A DNA stretch of 64,000 bases. Source: Litsea cubeba (Eukaryota; Streptophyta; Magnoliopsida; Laurales; Lauraceae). Shown here piece after piece: positions 1 through 9,669 of the stretch (its first letter is position 1; each line of letters opens with the position of its first letter). The translations under genes and the position numbers were made by a program. The notes under the pieces are model-generated. The model saw nothing but the letters and a program-made list of their open reading frames with translations, had not been told where the DNA came from and searched no databases. Location of the stretch: contig CM022953.1 in NCBI GenBank assembly GCA_012931725.1, forward strand, positions 60,033,354 through 60,097,353, given 5' to 3'.

Positions 1-1034
1 ACAAGAACTATACCTCAATTACTTAACGAAAATTTATCAAAGGTCTTTCAAAAGCAAGATTATTAACAAACAATTCAATTCTCAAAATGGGCATCTAAAA
101 TTAGTAAAGAATGAAGATTTGTAATTTTTTTTCTTTTAATTATAGTTTATAAGTTTTTAGTTTAGCAAAAAAAGGGCCAAAAAAATTGATATATTCCTTT
201 TATACTGATATTAGCCGATGTAAACTTTTTTTATTTAGCCATATATATATATATATATTGTCCAAAGCTGTATTTCTACCTTTTTCTTTCTTTCTTTCTT
301 TCTTTTCAGATACAAAAGGCTTTGACGATTAACATTGGCATCTATAAAAAAAAACAGATTTATTCTCCAGCTACGATTATAATGCTATGAAATCAGTAGT
401 CATCTCATTTCTATAATCATGGTCATAAATTGGACAACTTGCATGGTCCTAAAATTTGTAAACCGGTAATCCTCAAAGACAGTATTTCTTGGTGAATATT
501 CACTCTTGGCATTTGAGGCATGCATTCTACATTAATGCTACTAGGTTCTTCATTTTAAATAAAGTAAAATAAAAAGAACATATAAAAATAGGCCAGTCTC
601 TAACAAGATGCTTTAAAATTAAACTGTCATGCTTGATACAATTATAATCTTATGATAGTAGTTGATACTACAATGTCGGTTTTCCCTGTTAAAAAAAAAA
701 GGACCCAACATTAACCTTTATATCTCCCTCAATGCAACAACGGTTAAGATTTTATCATTAGGTATTCATATTTTGATTAATTAAGTGTTGGATGTTTGTA
801 CTTATGGTGATACTAATTTTCATTTCAAGTATATGATGCTGACAGCAACCATAGTGTCAACATTTATAAATATATCCATTATGTCAATACACACTTATGT
901 AAATATATGTATTTGTAATTATAAGTTATGTAACAAATTTGTATTAATCAATGGCATTCTAGATATTGTTATAGTAGATTTTGATTCGCTTGTGTCTCTC
1001 TCTACCCTTCTTTTAGTTTCTCTTCAGATTGAAC
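1..1034. other. AT-rich non-coding flank
   Basis: No gene is supported here. There are short open frames, but they have AT-driven composition and no family resemblance. An (AT)9 microsatellite lies at 241-258 and a TTTC tract at about 283-305. I see no terminal repeats or target-site duplications, so the sequence cannot be assigned to an element. Confidence 0.6.
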
Positions 1035-1312
1035 AACTTTTAATTGTAGCATTGAGCAGTACTGTGAAGGGCCTTGTTTGAGAGAATGATGGGCAATCCT
1101 CACAGCCTTTTATTTTGGAGTTTGATACTAAGGGAGATGGGAAGACAATAATGTGGTGCTCAACTCTATGTTCCACTAGGTAAGTGGCTAACCACACTGA
1201 ATTTTATTGCTGAACAATTCTCTCATGATTTTAAGGTCCTGTCCAAGATTTTTAGCCTTTATAATCTACTAGAGTGTCTCTTCACATGAAATTACTCTTA
1301 TGCAGTATAAAT
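1035..1312 (+). repeat. Direct repeat unit R1
   Basis: This block of about 280 bp runs from a TTGTAGCATTGAG motif to a TTATGCAGTAT motif. It reappears downstream (1451-1484 joined to 3085-3319) in the same order and orientation with scattered substitutions. The uninterrupted unit shows the state of the second copy before a solo LTR split it. No coding potential or known family was recognised. It may be part of an older LTR element. Confidence 0.7.
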
Positions 1313-1434
1313 AGCAAATCTACTGCCTCCTACTCATCTTTTGGTCTACCATGAACACTCAAATCACTAGAAAGAAGAATGCCATGCTTGATAGTTCTCT
1401 ACACCCCCTTCTTGTGGTAAATTCTACATTAATA
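1313..1434 (+). repeat. Fragment shared with the Gypsy A 5' LTR
   Basis: About 120 bp closely resemble 21940-22075, which adjoins the primer-binding site of Gypsy A. Both carry CTACTGCCTCC or CTACTACCTCC, then TCTTTTGGTCT, then a GATAGTTCTCTACACCCCCT block. The orientation is the same in both places. This fits a piece of the Gypsy A 3' LTR end (U5) separated from the rest by later rearrangement. The inference is moderate because the LTR ends are not intact. Confidence 0.5.
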
Positions 1435-1450
1435 GATTGCACATCTTTTA

Positions 1451-3319
1451 CTTGTAGCATTGAGTAGTACTGTGAAGGGCTTTGTATTATATTGTATGTC
1501 CTCAATCCAGTGGATGATGTGAATAAATTGATTTATTCCCTCAATTGATTTATATTCTCATGCTTTATTCATGGGATGAGTGGTATTTGATTTTGATTGC
1601 ACAATAACTAATACAAAATGACATGATGGTTCGTGAGATGAACCGGAGCCCATAAGTATATTAAATGTAATCCACTTGTGTGGATGAGATTCACATACAG
1701 GAGATATGGATCACAAATTTTATACTTGAAAGAAGTTTACAACTAGTTATGAGACTGGGCATCTCATCTGAAAAAGGTTGTAGCACATGAGTCACTATAA
1801 GATACTGTGATTTGTCTCAACCATTAGAGCGAAAGACTTTAGATTGTTGTGCTAGTATATCGAATGTATTGAAGGACCATGAGTAGCACCTTGTGCAAGT
1901 CTGTCTTTGAATAAGGATTGCTCTCATAATTCTCAAGCAGTAGGCTCTTAATCCTGAGAGATTAATGGACTCAAGTTTCCACTAAACATGTACTTAGAGT
2001 CATCAATGAATGAGGCCAACTGTAGGCAACACCTTCGTGTCTTGGGTACATAGTAGTGAAGCTGTGGTAGCATATAATTTTCAAACTGGAATCTATCCTC
2101 TAGAAGAGAAATATCCCCTCATGCCAATTAATGAAATTTATCATTGGTAAGTGCGCACCCATCTCGATTAAGAGATGATCAGATGGTACTGATGATTACT
2201 GTGATTAATTGGGTCACAAGGATAATAAGATGTGGATCTAATTTGGCTGGACAAATTTATTCCAATAGATCCATGAACATAAATGATGGAGGGGCCTACT
2301 TGCAGTAATTGGGAAGATTAGGGTCTTCTTGTAAATACGTCTAAGACTGGAGTTCAATTGCGTTTATATAGTGGACTATTTGTAATTAATTGTGGGTCCA
2401 GAGTTCACATGAGATATGGGGTCCATATTTTCAATTGGAGCTAGATTCTAAGGAATTCCTAGTGGTCCCCATGCTAGCCCTAAGAAGAGAAGGTTATTAA
2501 TCCAATTAAAACTCTTAAGGAAAGGAGGAGTATGATATATACTAAGAATAGAATTGACGCTTCTAATTTTGGACAAAGATGAGGTGCTCCATAAACTATA
2601 AATAAGAGGAGAGGGTAAGGGATCTCTACACACACACAATCTCATAAGCCCCTCTTTCTCTTTCCTCCTCTTCTCTCCTCTGGTTTTCATCTAGAGTGCC
2701 TAGGGTTTTCTTCTCCTTAGAGATCCCACCATTCTATTTGGGATGTTCTCTATAAGAGGGTCATAGCGTGGAAGAACACGAGGCAAAGGAGATCAAATCT
2801 GTGAAAAAGGGTTTTCGTAGAGAATCAAGTTTTCAACTTCTCGATTTTAGCATAACAAGCTCCAAAGGTATAGATCTACAGCAAGTTTATATTTTAGTAG
2901 ATCTTTTAGTTTGTGCTTGTTTGTTTTTCTTAATCTGTCTTTTGAATAGATCCTTGATCTTAATGTATGAGATTAGGATTTTAGATCTTGGGATTGGGTT
3001 CTTAGCCTTTTGGGTGTTTGATCTTTGCCTCAAGTGAGTCAAAAGTTTTTGAAATCCATTTGGAAGGCACACCTACTTCCAACACCTTGTTCGAGAGAGT
3101 GAACGGCAATCCTGGCAGTCTTTAATTTTGGAGTTTGATACTAAGGGGGATGGGAAGGAAATAAGGTGGTGCTCAGCTCTATGTTCCACTTGGTAAGTGG
3201 CTAACTACACTAAATCTTTTTGTTGAACAATTGTCTCATGATTTTAAGGTCCTGTCCAAGATTTTTAGCCTTCATATTCTTCTAAATTGTCTCCACATGA
3301 AATTAGTATTATGTTGTAT
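1451..3319 (+). repeat. Direct repeat unit R2, split by a solo LTR
   Basis: The second copy of the R1 repeat is split. The left part is 1451-1484 and the right part begins at 3085 with CCTTG followed by the sequence that continues R1. Removing 1485-3084 and one copy of the duplicated five bases restores a unit collinear with R1. The right end at 3319 abuts an LTR-type TGATATGC start. Confidence 0.7.
1485..3084 (+). mobile_element. Solo LTR, Copia-like family S, copy 1
   Basis: This is a 1.6-kb solo LTR. Its ends are defined by comparison with the copy at 54799-56479, by the CCAACA 3' end, and by five-base flanks CTTTG (1480-1484) and CCTTG (3085-3089) that differ by one base. The uninterrupted R1 repeat gives the empty-site sequence. 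The left terminus is mutated (TATTAT instead of TGTTAG). A TATA-like TATAAATAAG lies at 2597-2606, followed by a CT-rich stretch, as in a U3/R promoter. No internal region, primer-binding site or second LTR is present, so it most likely arose by LTR-LTR recombination. Confidence 0.85.
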
Positions 3320-3921
3320 GATATGCATGGCATAATACTAATAACTACCCTTTTATTTGAATTTGCTAGTTGTTTATTGTCTTAAATGTTCTAATTATAG
3401 CATTTTTCTTATTATGCAGGAATTAAAAGGAGCTGAGCATATTTGAGCTTAATTCGGAGAGGTTTAAAGCTAAAACCCCATTTGAGAAAAGATATACACA
3501 AAGAGTATATAGGCTTGTTGGAGGAGAGCTGGAATTTCAAGTTAGAGGTCATGAGTTCAAGACTTGGTACAATTAGTTTTTATTTTTATTTTTGAAGATC
3601 GAATTTGGTGGCCCCCACCATATCTAATACTTGCCAATGGTTGCTAAAAATTAGCAATCAACTTTAAAAGAAAGTGAAGGAGGAGATTGAGTGGTGTAAT
3701 AGACAACTTTAAAGGCTTTCAATAATGGAGATTTGCTTCTTTATTGTTGTTTGTTCTACAGTACTTGGCTAATCCGTGGATTAGGGTGGAAGAGGAAACC
3801 AAAACCGGTGAGATCGTTCCTTATTATTCTTCTATGTCTTTCCATCATTATGCTTAATGATTTAATAGATTCTTCTTCATGAATGTTATTCAACTTCTAA
3901 TTTTGTAAAGGTTATTTGGAA
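3320..3921 (+). repeat. LTR arm, plus orientation (left half of an inverted pair)
   Basis: The arm starts TGATATGCATGGCATAATAC at 3320. Its first 480 or so bases are the imperfect reverse complement of about 5400-5933, the minus-strand 3' LTR of Gypsy A. Shared landmarks include a TTATTATGCAGGAAT motif and a GGCTAATCCGTGGATTAGGG motif. A second LTR of the same family therefore lies head to head with the first. No polypurine tract precedes this arm. Confidence 0.75.
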
Positions 3922-4112
3922 TGTAACACCCCACCCTACACGCATGCATGATATTGTCCGCTTTGGCCCACTGGCCTCACGATTTTGTTTCTGATAGGTC
4001 TCAACCCATCAAAAGGCCCCATGCAAGGTAAGGGTGTGAGATCTACATATAATCCCAATCACTTTCCTTTCTATAGTCGAACTAGTCGAGAGTCGGCTCT
4101 GATACCATAAAA

Positions 4113-4250
4113 TGTGATGCCCCGGAGTCCCACATCGACTATAGAAAGGAAAGTGAAATGTGACGCCCCGGAGTCCCACATCGACTATAGAAAGGAAAGT
4201 GAAATGTGACGCCCCGGAGTCCCACATCGACTTTAGAGAGGAAAGTGATT
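4113..4250 (+). repeat. 46-bp triplication of the TRIM LTR start
   Basis: Three copies begin at 4113, 4159 and 4205. Each covers the first 46 bases of the LTR (TGTGATGCCCCGGAG or TGTGACGCCCCGGAG, then CCCACATCGACT). Only the third continues into a full LTR. The pattern suggests replication slippage or template jumping at the LTR terminus. Confidence 0.85.
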
Positions 4251-4624
4251 GGGATTATATGTAGAGCTTACACCCTTACCTTGCATGAGGCCTTTTGATG
4301 GGTTGAGGCTCATTAGAAACAAAATCGTGAGGCCCGTGGGCCAAAGAGGACAATATCATGCATGCGTGTAGGGTGGGGCGTTACAAATGGTATTAAAGCC
4401 GACTCTCGACTAGTTCGACTATAGAGAGGAAAGTGATTGGGATTATATGTGGATCTCTAGAGTTCGACTATAGAGAGGAAAGTGATTGGGATTATATGTA
4501 GATCTCACACCCTTACCTTGCATGAGGCCTTTTGATGGGTTGAGACCCATCAGAAATAAAAACGTGAGGCCAGTGGGTCAAAGCGGACAATATCATGCAT
4601 ACGTGTAGGGTGGGGCATTACAAA

Positions 4625-4637
4625 TGGTATCAGGGCC
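4625..4637 (+). other. TRIM primer-binding site
   Basis: TGGTATCAGGGCC begins two bases after the LTR end (4622). It matches, with one substitution, the plant initiator-Met primer-site consensus TGGTATCAGAGCC also seen here at 8143 and 24841. The internal segment 4638-4799 contains no open frame of note. Confidence 0.8.
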
Positions 4638-4985
4638 GACTCTCGACTAGTTCAAGTGTGGGTCCCCTGCCGTGGTCTGGTGTAAGTGAGCGGGTTTCCA
4701 TGTGGGCGGGCCAAGAGGGCTTGCAGGCTACAGGGGCTTGCAGGCTACAGGGGCTGGCAGGCTACTGCACAGGGACGTGCAGCCTTAAGGGAGATGGAAT
4801 GTGATGCCCCGGAGTCCCACATCGACTATAGAGAGGAAAGTGATTGGAATTATATATAGAGCTTACACCCTTACCTTGCATGAGGCCTTTTGATGGGTTG
4901 AGGCCCATCAGAAATAAAATCGTGAGGCCCGTGGGCCAAAGCAGACAATATCATGCATGCGTGTAGGGTGGGGCATTTCATGGAA

Positions 4986-5933
4986 TGTCTTTTACTTTTT
5001 ATGCTTGATCTTGACATATCATGTTCGGGTTAAATTCCTTTAATGGTCTGTGCTTGATCTTGATAAATAGTGATTAGAGTTTCAACATATTGAAGTGAAG
5101 GGAGTCTTAGGTACTAATTAGAGAATTGAATTTTTAAGAAAAAGGGTTTTCAAAGCTAAATCTTCCGATCCAAGGCAGCTGTTTGCACATTGGATTGAGT
5201 TTTGCTGAGATAAGACTATGAAGTAATTTTGGAATGATTAAATCTGTTTTGGTGAAATCCAATACCCTGATCTCTCTTTCTCTGATCAGTTTGTGTTTAG
5301 ATTTCCTTTGATATCATTTTAGTTATTATTTTCTTGGTTAATTATGGTTTTAAAATCCCTAGTATGAAAACTGATTGAGGATTTTTGGATCTTGTTTCTA
5401 CAAATCTCTATGGACCCTAATCCACGGATTAGCCAAGCATTGTAGAACAAACAACAATAAAGAAGCAAATCTTCATTATTGAAAGAGAAATCACACAAAT
5501 TCGTCATCCCCCATATCTCTCCAATTGATAGCCTATTTTGACCCCTAAAACGTCAGAATTGGGAGATCTTCATGAGATATGGTATTCTTCTCCTTTGAGT
5601 TCTCTTTCCAACGCATCTAATCTTGCCTTAATCGGAGTCTTGAGTCACACCAAATTCGATCCTCAAAAATAAAATAAAAATTGATTGTGACAAGTCTTGA
5701 ACTCATGACCTCTAACTTGAAATTCCTGCTCTCCTCTAACAAGCCTATTTACTCTTTGTGTATATCTTTTCTCAAATGGGGTTTTAGCTTTAAACCTCTC
5801 TGAGTTAAGCTCAAATATGCTAAGCTCCTTCTTATTCCTGCATAATAAGAAAAATGCTATAATTAGAAGACAAAATAAACAACTAGCAAATTCAAATAAA
5901 ATGGTAGTTATTAGTATCATGCCATGCATATCA
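4986..5933 (-). mobile_element. 3' LTR region of Gypsy A (right arm of the inverted pair)
   Basis: Read on the minus strand, this LTR starts TGATATGCATGG at 5933, directly after the polypurine tract. About 5400-5933 pairs with 3320-3800 on the other arm. The Gypsy A 5' LTR abutting the primer site ends CATATCA, so the LTR termini are short inverted repeats (TGATATG/CATATCA). The far end of this LTR is not resolved because the TRIM insertion and rearrangements separate it from the likely terminal piece near 1313. Confidence 0.65.
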
Positions 5934-5951
5934 AATACCCCTAAACCTAAA
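5934..5951 (-). other. Gypsy A polypurine tract
   Basis: On the minus strand the sequence reads TTTAGGTTTAGGGGTATT immediately before the LTR start TGATATG. Upstream it is preceded by GCTTGAGGACTAGCAAA, close to the GCTTGAGGACAAGC context commonly found before the polypurine tract of this plant gypsy group. Confidence 0.75.
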
Positions 5952-6313
5952 GTTTGCTAGTCCTCAAGCAAAAAAAAAAGTAAAATTAAATGTTGAAAAT
6001 AGGAATCCTAACTCACTTTCGCAGGAATCGCGGTTGCATTTAGCATGTGCAACAAGCCGTTAAACCACTATATTACCTCTAGTGGACGAGTGTTGTCTCG
6101 TGAGGGTTTGGAGTGAATTTACCCACAAAATTCTATTTCTTTTTTTTATCAAAGTTAAAACCAAAGGAAACTTTTCCAAAAGAAGATTTATAAACACCCG
6201 ATATTCTCGATTCTCAGAATTTTCAAAGTTAAATATGAAATTCAGTTCACAAATCCTATCTTTTGGTCAGAAATTCTCAAAATCATGCTAAGTTGATTGT
6301 GCACGGTGAAAAG
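5952..6313 (-). other. Gypsy A 3' non-coding segment, distal part
   Basis: This is the LTR-proximal part of the Gypsy A 3' region, left of the nested Copia-type element. It ends in AAAAG, the target sequence duplicated at 14061-14065, and continues from 14066 when that element is removed. No coding feature is visible. Confidence 0.6.
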
Positions 6314-8140
6314 TGTTAGGGATTTTGTGTATTGCAATTTGATGGATGCATTACCATTTTAGCATCTCATGAATTTTCACACATGCATTAAGTTAAATAT
6401 CTTGAAATCTGGTTTTCTACATGCATTGTTTTTAAATAATGTAAATCTTATAGTTTGTGCATGTTTTGATTTTAAACATTGGACGCATTTGTTTTTTAAA
6501 AGAATTTATAAATCAAGCTAGCCATTATTTTTAAAGTTTCAAATCATATTTGGCCTTTTATGTATCATTAAATGCACTTAGATGATTTAAAATCATGTTT
6601 CCAAGCTTGATTTAATGGCCCAAAGATCCCCACAAAGAATCTCTTTAAAAAATGCAAAAGTTGGATTTTTTTGTCTAAGGCCGTCGGTCAACCGACGTCA
6701 AGCTGTCGGTCAACCGACAGTGGAACCGAGGCCAACCAAGAGCCTTTGTTGGTTTCATTTCCAGAGAGCTACAAATTTTAGATTTTCTCCGTCAGTCCCT
6801 TCGTTGGTTCATGTCGGTTCAGTTGTCGGTTCGTGTCGGTTAACCAACAGATGTATAACGGTCAGAAAACTTTTGAAAACATGATCGTTGTTTAGTGACC
6901 ATTGAGGTGTCGGTCGACCGACAGGTAGCCATTGGCAGCTTTTTTCTATAAAAGCAAGCTCATTCCTTTGGCCAAACATGATGAATCTTAAGCCATTCTT
7001 GAAGAGCTTTGAGGCCAAAGAAAGGGGAAGAGCTAAGGAAGGCTAATGAGTCATTAGGAAAAGCTAAAGCTTGGATTAATGAAGTTAAACCACCAAGTAA
7101 GCTTTGCCTTTTGTTAATCATATATTTCATGCTTTGTTTAATCTTTGGTAAATGATTTTTTAACATATAAACTATGATGTGTAGAATCCATTACATCATT
7201 TAATCTTTGGTTTATTTGTGTTGGATTCTTCACTTTGATTTCAAACCAAGTTTTTAAAGTTACATTAGTCATGCATTGCCAAAACCTTTGAGTTATTTGA
7301 TAGCATGATCAATATGCTTGTTTGAAATCTCTTTGTTGTTTTCATTCATTTAAACTTTTGTTGAATTAGTTTGGTTTTGAAAACAACATTGCACATGCAT
7401 CACATGTTTAGAGTTAATCAATTTCATACAACTAGTGAACCTTTGATTTTAATATCATTAACAAGTTAATAGTTTTACATGTGATTTGCATTAGACTTCA
7501 ATCAAATCTTTTTATGTGCATTAAACTTTTGAATTGATTTAAGCATATAATTGATTGAGCTTTAATTTTAAACTTGATTGAAGTTTTCACACACACACTT
7601 CATAAGCATTCATCTTTGTTATTCTTAGTGTGTTTGTGTGAGTTGATTTTCATTTTAATATCCGCCTCCTTAGAGGCATTTTATTTGAGCCTAAATTGTA
7701 ATATCTTAGACTGTTTTGTGAAAACACTTTCTTTAGAGAAATCTCTTGTATAAAGGTTATTGCTTAACCTAAGAAAAGCATTGTGTATAGGTTGTTGTTT
7801 AGCCTAGAAAAACAACATTGTAAGGTTATTGCTTATCCTCGGAAAGCATATTGTAGAGGTTATTGCTTAGCCTTTTGAAAAGCATATTAGTGGAAATCCG
7901 GTGGGGTGTTGAGTCATAAGCCGGTAGTGGATGTAGGCATTGAGGCCGAACCACTATAAATCTTTGTCTAGTGGTGATTGTTTTGTTTAAGCTTCCGTAT
8001 TTTGTATGTTAATCATCACATGTGACTAGTTAATTGTAAAGAAATTAAAATTGGTCATAATTAGTCATTAAGTGTAGATCACCCTATTCAACACCATCCC
8101 CCCCCCGGGCCTTCTAGGGTTAGGATCCCTTGGACTTTCA
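6314..8140 (+). repeat. 5' LTR of the gag-only element
   Basis: The LTR runs from TGTTAGGG to ACTTTCA. TATAAAAG at 6947-6954 is a likely promoter TATA box. A cluster of palindromes lies just upstream in U3: GTCGGTCAACCGAC at 6683-6696, TGTCGGTCAACCGACA at 6704-6719 and TGTCGGTCGACCGACA at 6909-6924. Downstream are several GGTTATTGCTTA-type iterations (about 7755-7870). The U5 part resembles the minus-strand solo LTR at 22082-23590. Confidence 0.9.
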
Positions 8141-8142
8141 AT

Positions 8143-8155
8143 TGGTATCAGAGCC
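8143..8155 (+). other. Primer-binding site (initiator-Met type)
   Basis: TGGTATCAGAGCC begins two bases after the 5' LTR end. It is the standard plant Copia/TRIM primer site complementary to initiator methionine tRNA. Confidence 0.9.
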
Positions 8156-8239
8156 TCGTGCTCTATATTTAGGATCAAGTGTTAGGAACTCTTGATTAGG
8201 TGTAAAAACCTAGAGTCTAAACCCTAGTGTTGTGTTTTT

Positions 8240-9669
8240 ATGAAAATCATTAGAATGGATTCCACTATGTTAGACTTTGTAGATTCTTCTACACCCCTCC
8301 TTCGATCTATTGGAGATTCAAACATTGAAATTAAAGAATCTCAACTTAAATTAAAAGAAGAAGAAATTATTAAAAATGAAGATGATATTCAACAAGCTTA
8401 TGATGATTTATGTACATTTTCTTTGGAGTTGTTAAAAAGAATAAAAGATTACAACAAGAATATAAAAGACTAAACACAGAATTAGTCTCTTCTAAAGATG
8501 AACTTAGAGAGAAAGAAGAATTAATAAATTGTGTAGAATCTAAGTTCATGACCTCTTTGCATAACCTACAAAATGCTCAAGATGAATTAATTGAATTAAA
8601 AATAGATTGTGATAATCTTAATAAGGAAAATTCTAAACTAAGAGATCAATTAAAAAGGCAAGATGAAAACATTAACAATTTAGAATCCAAGTTAATCATT
8701 TCTATGGAAAATTTATCTAATACACAAATTAAGATAAAAACTCTAGAACTTGGATCTAATGTTAACAATGAAGTTAAACTTGAATTAAAACTTGCCCATG
8801 AAGAGCTAAACAACTTTAAGGGAATTGAAAATGAACTAACAAATGTTAAGAATGAATATTCAACCCTTAAAACCCTAGTCACTCAACTTGAAAGTTATAA
8901 ACTAAAATATGAGTGCAAATTTACCCATAGTGAAGAAAATTTTGAAAAATTTTTTAAATTGGGTAAATCTAAAAGAGATAGGACGGGTCTTGGTTTTGAT
9001 AGGAATATTTCACATGACCCTAAATTCACCAACACATTTGTGAAAGGTGAGTCCTCATTCTCTAGCACTCACACTTCCTTGCTCATGTCTAAATGTAATT
9101 ATTGTGGCATTGAAGGACATTTTAGGTTTGAGTGTAAACAAAGAAGAAGCTATGTGTCTGAATCCATTTTTGAACCAAATAAAGTAAAATCAAAATCTAT
9201 GATGGATAAGACACTAAAAATCAAAGAAGACTCCAAGAAGACTAAACAAGTAAAACCAATTAAAAAGGAGTCTCCTAAAATAGATTCTAAAAAGGTTAAT
9301 CAAGTTAAACCAACTCTAAAAGAATCTATTAACAAAAAGCTTCTCAATCTTCCTCCCATAACTCAACAAATGAAAGAACTTTTGAAGAAAGTTGCAAAGT
9401 TAAATCTTAAATTCAAAAGTCAAATAAACGGAGGAAATAAGAGGAAAAGAAATCAATCCCCTAAAAAGAAAACTCACCAACCACAAAAGACTAATCACCA
9501 ATCAAAGCTAAAATTAGTTAATTCTAAATATCATGGTGATAAGTTCAATTTGAAAAATTATCAAGTCAAATCTCCTATAGTTGGTGAGACTTTTAAAATG
9601 GACCTCAAAGACCATCCCTCTCAAGACATTAGGTGGATTCCCAAAGTTATATACTTAGACAAACCTTAA
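8240..9669 (+). pseudogene. Gag-like protein with coiled coil and CCHC zinc knuckle, frameshifted
   Basis: Two overlapping frames (8240-8473 and 8410-9669) read as one protein with a frameshift at about 8410-8450. The first gives the N-terminus and then leaves frame, while the second continues with a Lys/Glu/Leu-rich heptad-like stretch of about 150 residues that should form a coiled coil. A zinc knuckle CNYCGIEGHFRFEC (encoded around 9092-9135) follows, then a long Lys-rich basic tail ending at 9669. CCHC knuckles bind retroelement RNA in capsids. The usual N-terminal gag domain seems absent, and no protease or polymerase follows. Copia affiliation rests on the primer site, LTR type and knuckle spacing. 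Confidence 0.8.

Larger units (their letters stand above)
3922..4980. mobile_element. Compound TRIM element (miniature LTR retrotransposon array)
   Basis: Perfect five-base target duplications TGGAA flank the block (3917-3921 and 4981-4985). LTR units of 181 bp (4205-4385 and 4800-4980) start TGTGATGCCCC and end near GGGCGTTACA. Two units are followed by initiator-Met-type primer sites: TGGTATTAAAGCC at 4388 and TGGTATCAGGGCC at 4625. A GC-rich internal region of under 200 bp ends in a purine-rich stretch before the last LTR. The first unit (3922 to about 4112) is inverted, and one primer site joins directly to LTR interior. This is a rearranged multi-LTR array with no coding capacity. The architecture matches TRIM elements; the exact family is not assigned. 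Confidence 0.85.

Noticed and set aside
1485..3084. Considered as a full retrotransposon
   Set aside because: No primer site, polypurine tract, gag or pol and no second LTR within the target duplications; the copy at 54799 has the same extent.
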